A DNA stretch of 9,244 bases from DASRAJ01 sp039920305 (GTDB lineage: Bacteria; Bacteroidota; Bacteroidia; Chitinophagales; UBA10324). Numbering within the stretch: the stretch's first letter is position 1; every line of letters starts with the position of its first letter. Below, one piece after another: positions 6,439-9,244 of this stretch. The DNA lies in the NCBI GenBank assembly GCA_039920305.1, contig JBDSEA010000148.1:1-9244 (forward strand), read 5' to 3'. The position numbers were made by a program, and so were the translations under genes. Below the pieces are notes generated by a model that was not told the DNA's origin, ran no database searches, and saw nothing but the letters and a program-made list of their open reading frames with translations.

Positions 6439-7254
6439 ATGAAAGTTGAAAAATCAATCCAATCAGGAAATGCAGTGATTGGCTATAGTGTTGAAGGTGC
6501 CGGATTTCCCATCGTTTTCGTTCACGGATTTCCGATGGATCATACAGCCTGGGATGATTTTGTAAAACCGCTTGCTGAAAAATATAGGGTGATTCTGGCT
6601 GATAATGCCGGATTCGGGAAATCTTCACTGCCTGAGCAGGATTTGTCAATGGACTATTATTCTGATGGCTTAAAAGCAATTCTTGACGAGGAAAAGATCA
6701 CCTCTTGTGTGATGCTTGGTCACTCCATGGGCGGATACATTGTTCTGAATTTTGCTCAGCGTTTTCCAGGGTATCTCAAAGGTTATGGCCTGCTCCATTC
6801 CACTTCTTATGCTGATGATGAGGCAAAAAAGAAGAACCGGATTGAGGTTGCGGAGGCAGCACGAAAGAGCGATGGAGCTTCCTTTGTATCCGGCATGCTG
6901 CACAAGCTTTTTGGAGAGCAATATTCTTCTTTTCACGAAAAGGAGATTGCAGCAATGAAAGTACGCTTTGGCACGGCAGCAACTGCAGAAGGAATAGCAC
7001 AAGCCTCCCTTGCAATGGGTAAAAGACAAGATACCACCGGGGTGCTGAATGATGCAAAAGTACCTGTGCTTTTCATCATCGGAAAAGACGATAAGGTAAT
7101 ACCCCCGGAAAAAACCCTCCCGCTTACCCACCTGCCTGAGTGTTCTGTAATAGGTATTCTTAACGGCACCGGTCATATGGGGATGATTGAATCACCGGAT
7201 GAAAGCAGGAAAAAAATAATTGAGTGGATGGAATTGTGCACTCAGGCATCATAG
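6439..7254 (+). CDS. Alpha/beta-fold hydrolase
   Basis: 271-residue hydrolase, probably cytoplasmic because no signal peptide is visible. The oxyanion-hole motif HGFPMDHTAW lies at residues 29-38. The nucleophile elbow is GHSMGG at 94-99, with Ser96 as the expected nucleophile. The acid is probably Asp218 in GKDDKVIP (215-222), and the catalytic His is His246 in GTGHMGMIE (243-251). The triad is therefore complete and the length is typical of small single-domain esterases and lactonases. A lid region of about 120-200, rich in Ala, Lys and Glu, lies between the elbow and the acid. The usual 'D.RG.G.S' motif reads DNAGFGKSS here (55-63). Substrate cannot be predicted; an ester, lactone or C-C bond hydrolase are all possible. 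The start is supported by the immediate first beta strands. It converges with the TonB-dependent receptor with only 19 bp between stop codons. Confidence 0.88.
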   Translation: MKVEKSIQSGNAVIGYSVEGAGFPIVFVHGFPMDHTAWDDFVKPLAEKYRVILADNAGFGKSSLPEQDLSMDYYSDGLKAILDEEKITSCVMLGHSMGGYIVLNFAQRFPGYLKGYGLLHSTSYADDEAKKKNRIEVAEAARKSDGASFVSGMLHKLFGEQYSSFHEKEIAAMKVRFGTAATAEGIAQASLAMGKRQDTTGVLNDAKVPVLFIIGKDDKVIPPEKTLPLTHLPECSVIGILNGTGHMGMIESPDESRKKIIEWMELCTQAS

Positions 7255-7273
7255 CTAACTGAGATCGTAAATT

Positions 7274-9244
7274 TCAGAAATCAATCCTGTAATAAAAGAT
7301 CGGCAGCCTCCCGAGCTGGTAGTTTGTCTGGATCACACTGCGCGACAGGTCATCATCATTGGGAATGTATGTAAGCGACAGAATATTTTGCGTATCGAAT
7401 ACATTCACCACATCCAGTCCGGTTTCATGTGCCACTTTTTTCGCATTGATTTTGAAATTGATTTTCAAGTCAGCACGGAAGTATGGTGAAAACTGCAGGG
7501 AGTTGCGGGTAGCGTCGTCATAGATTACCTCCTTCTGAATACTGCTTTGCAATGTATCAACATGGCCATACCAGTGTCCGCCTTCCCACGTGATTTTCCC
7601 CCCGATACCAAGGGTATTCCTCTTTGCAATCGTAAACTCTTTTGTTCCCAGGATATTTAATATGTACCGGGCATTAAAATCAGAATTGCGCCACACATCA
7701 TCGCTTCCCTTGTATCTTGAATTGAAAAGTGTTCCGGTAATCATAAAGAAATATTGCCTGAAGAAATACCTCTCGAGTGTAATCTCAGCTCCATAGTTGT
7801 AACCCTTTCCCTTATTCACCAGCGTATCAGGGAAAAACCTTGAGAACCCCACACCTGTGTTGATGAGTGAAAATGAAGACTGATCTTTCTGCACCGGCAC
7901 ATTAAATAAGTACTGATAATACACTTCAGCCTTCAGGTAGAAATGCCCGGCAAAAAGTTTGCTGTATGAGCCGGCAAGATGAAATGACTTTGTAAAATCC
8001 ATTTTCAAATTATGGGGCGGCAAAGGATGATTCATGGAATCCTGAAGGCGATAGAAGTATAGATAAAGATTCTGCTGCTGGGAATGCAGGCCCGTTCCGA
8101 AAGCAATCAACTGGTTGTGACCCGCATCATATTGAATCCCGATGCGCGGTTCAAAGGAGGAGATACTGTTGCTTAGTTCTAAATACTGCGCGTGTGCTCC
8201 AAAATTCAGTGTCAGGCGATCAGTAGGTTTGTATTTGAATTGAAAGGAGGGTTGAAGGAGATAGGTGGTGCCCCTGCTCATCCAGCGGGTCTCATAATCA
8301 TTATAAAAACCTGAAGTTGTGTCAAGGATTCTTGTCGAATCGATGTAATTATACACCAGTGCATCCGCTGTGAATCCCGCTGTTATTACCCATTGAGAAT
8401 TGAATTTGTGGTTGATATGCCATGCAGCCGAGATTCTCGATTCCTTAAACGTATAATCCAGAATCGGCAGCAATGAATCAAGAACATAATTTCCATCATT
8501 AAGAACATGTCGGTAAACCAGGTCATGATGTGCAGTTACTGAATTTCCTTGAACAGCGAGGGTGGCTTTCATAAATGTGGCGGAAGAAAAAGTTTTGGAG
8601 TAAGTAATACCTGAAACCCCCATGTTTGATTTGAAATACTGATCACGGTCACTCTGCGCATAAAGATCTGCTTCGGCCTTTTTCTGGTTGCTAATAAGAA
8701 TGGCGACATCGCTCAATCCACCCATTCCCCATAATGCAACAGAAGCATTCTTCTTTAATTGAAAATTCAATCTGAAAAATCCATCCTGGTATCTGGGAAT
8801 TGAATTCGTTCCGATATCTATATTCAATAAATCGAAAAGCTGAAGCGTGGAGTACCGGTAGATAGCAAGAAAAGAGGCACCATGATTTTTCCGAATGGAA
8901 TCTTTTGGAAAAAACGGACCTTCAGCCATGGCTTCGGTTCCAAGAAATCCCAGTTGCGCACTGAACTCATATTTCTCATTGTTACCGTTGCGCTGATATA
9001 AATCAAAGACACCACTGATGGTGTTTCCGAATTCAGCAGGGAAAGCACCGGTGAAAAAATCAGAGTTACTCAAAAATTTATTGTTGAGGATGGTGACCGG
9101 ACTTCCGGTTGTACCGGGAATATTGAAATGATTCGGATTTAAAATCGCAATCCCTTCCATCTTCCACAACACGCCTCCGGGTGAATTTCCTCTTATCACA
9201 ATGTCATTCCGTGAATCATCTGCACCACCCACTCCTGCAAAGTT
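7274..9244 (-). CDS. TonB-dependent receptor, partial (N-terminus outside window)
   Basis: Outer-membrane active-transport receptor, energised by TonB-ExbB-ExbD. 656 codons are visible; the frame is open to the window edge, so the signal peptide, any carboxypeptidase-like N-terminal domain and the TonB box are missing. The GTG at 9232 is not the true start, since NFAG reads in frame before it. Numbering from the first visible residue, the end of the plug domain is seen in DIVIRGNSP (14-22), LWKMEGI (26-32), NPNHF (36-40) and FTGAFPAEFGNTISGVFDL (64-82). The remaining 570 or so residues are alternating barrel strands. The chain ends IFYYRIDF, with the terminal Phe expected for BAM recognition. 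The plug wording matches a family common in Bacteroidota, distinct from SusC, and no SusD-like gene is in the window. The ligand is unknown. Confidence 0.9.
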   Translation of the reverse strand, partial: NFAGVGGADDSRNDIVIRGNSPGGVLWKMEGIAILNPNHFNIPGTTGSPVTILNNKFLSNSDFFTGAFPAEFGNTISGVFDLYQRNGNNEKYEFSAQLGFLGTEAMAEGPFFPKDSIRKNHGASFLAIYRYSTLQLFDLLNIDIGTNSIPRYQDGFFRLNFQLKKNASVALWGMGGLSDVAILISNQKKAEADLYAQSDRDQYFKSNMGVSGITYSKTFSSATFMKATLAVQGNSVTAHHDLVYRHVLNDGNYVLDSLLPILDYTFKESRISAAWHINHKFNSQWVITAGFTADALVYNYIDSTRILDTTSGFYNDYETRWMSRGTTYLLQPSFQFKYKPTDRLTLNFGAHAQYLELSNSISSFEPRIGIQYDAGHNQLIAFGTGLHSQQQNLYLYFYRLQDSMNHPLPPHNLKMDFTKSFHLAGSYSKLFAGHFYLKAEVYYQYLFNVPVQKDQSSFSLINTGVGFSRFFPDTLVNKGKGYNYGAEITLERYFFRQYFFMITGTLFNSRYKGSDDVWRNSDFNARYILNILGTKEFTIAKRNTLGIGGKITWEGGHWYGHVDTLQSSIQKEVIYDDATRNSLQFSPYFRADLKINFKINAKKVAHETGLDVVNVFDTQNILSLTYIPNDDDLSRSVIQTNYQLGRLPIFYYRIDF

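Noticed and set aside
6670..7176. Minus-strand 168-codon open frame
   Set aside because: It lies entirely antisense to the alpha/beta hydrolase, whose triad motifs are intact; the antisense product has no recognisable pattern.
7274..9244. SusC-type receptor in a polysaccharide utilisation locus
   Set aside because: The plug wording fits another receptor family, and there is no SusD-like lipoprotein or glycoside hydrolase in the window.

Overview
The window looks like a chromosomal segment of a Bacteroidota bacterium. The evidence is two proteins with type IX secretion (T9SS) type A C-terminal sorting domains, a periplasmic-sensor-style Reg_prop propeller, a TonB-dependent receptor with the plug wording typical of this phylum, a porin O/P family protein, moderately AT-rich DNA, and start codons without clear Shine-Dalgarno sequences. 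No tRNA, rRNA, CRISPR array, transposase, integrase or phage gene is visible. This is mostly an ordinary cell-envelope region; I do not see a convincing new defence or biosynthetic system.

Layout, left to right. Positions 1-256 are AT-rich and non-coding. A plus-strand YitT-family membrane protein (257-1234) follows. It converges on a minus-strand block of two genes transcribed from right to left: first a Reg_prop propeller protein (4761 to 3110), which is split by a one-base frameshift into two open frames, then 25 bp later a seven-unit repeat protein (3084 to 1405). Both end in 81-residue T9SS sorting domains that are about 52% identical by hand count. Upstream of this pair is a 284-bp gap holding a GC-rich nested palindrome (4895-4980), which looks like a dispersed intergenic repeat. 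Next is a minus-strand porin (6182 to 5046). A 256-bp divergent gap separates it from a plus-strand alpha/beta hydrolase (6439-7254), which converges with a minus-strand TonB-dependent receptor (9244 to 7274) whose start lies outside the window.

How the genes relate: the propeller protein and the seven-unit protein are probably co-transcribed, secreted through T9SS and either attached to the surface or released. The porin and the receptor are outer-membrane proteins. The link between the propeller pair and the porin is regulatory rather than enzymatic. A 26-bp motif (22 of 26 bases matching, with a 14-bp perfect palindrome in one copy) lies 76-83 bp upstream of both start codons, in the same orientation. 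This is the most testable new observation in the window. The second is the frameshifted propeller gene, where sensor-type repeats change to secreted-type repeats at about the point where the frame is lost.
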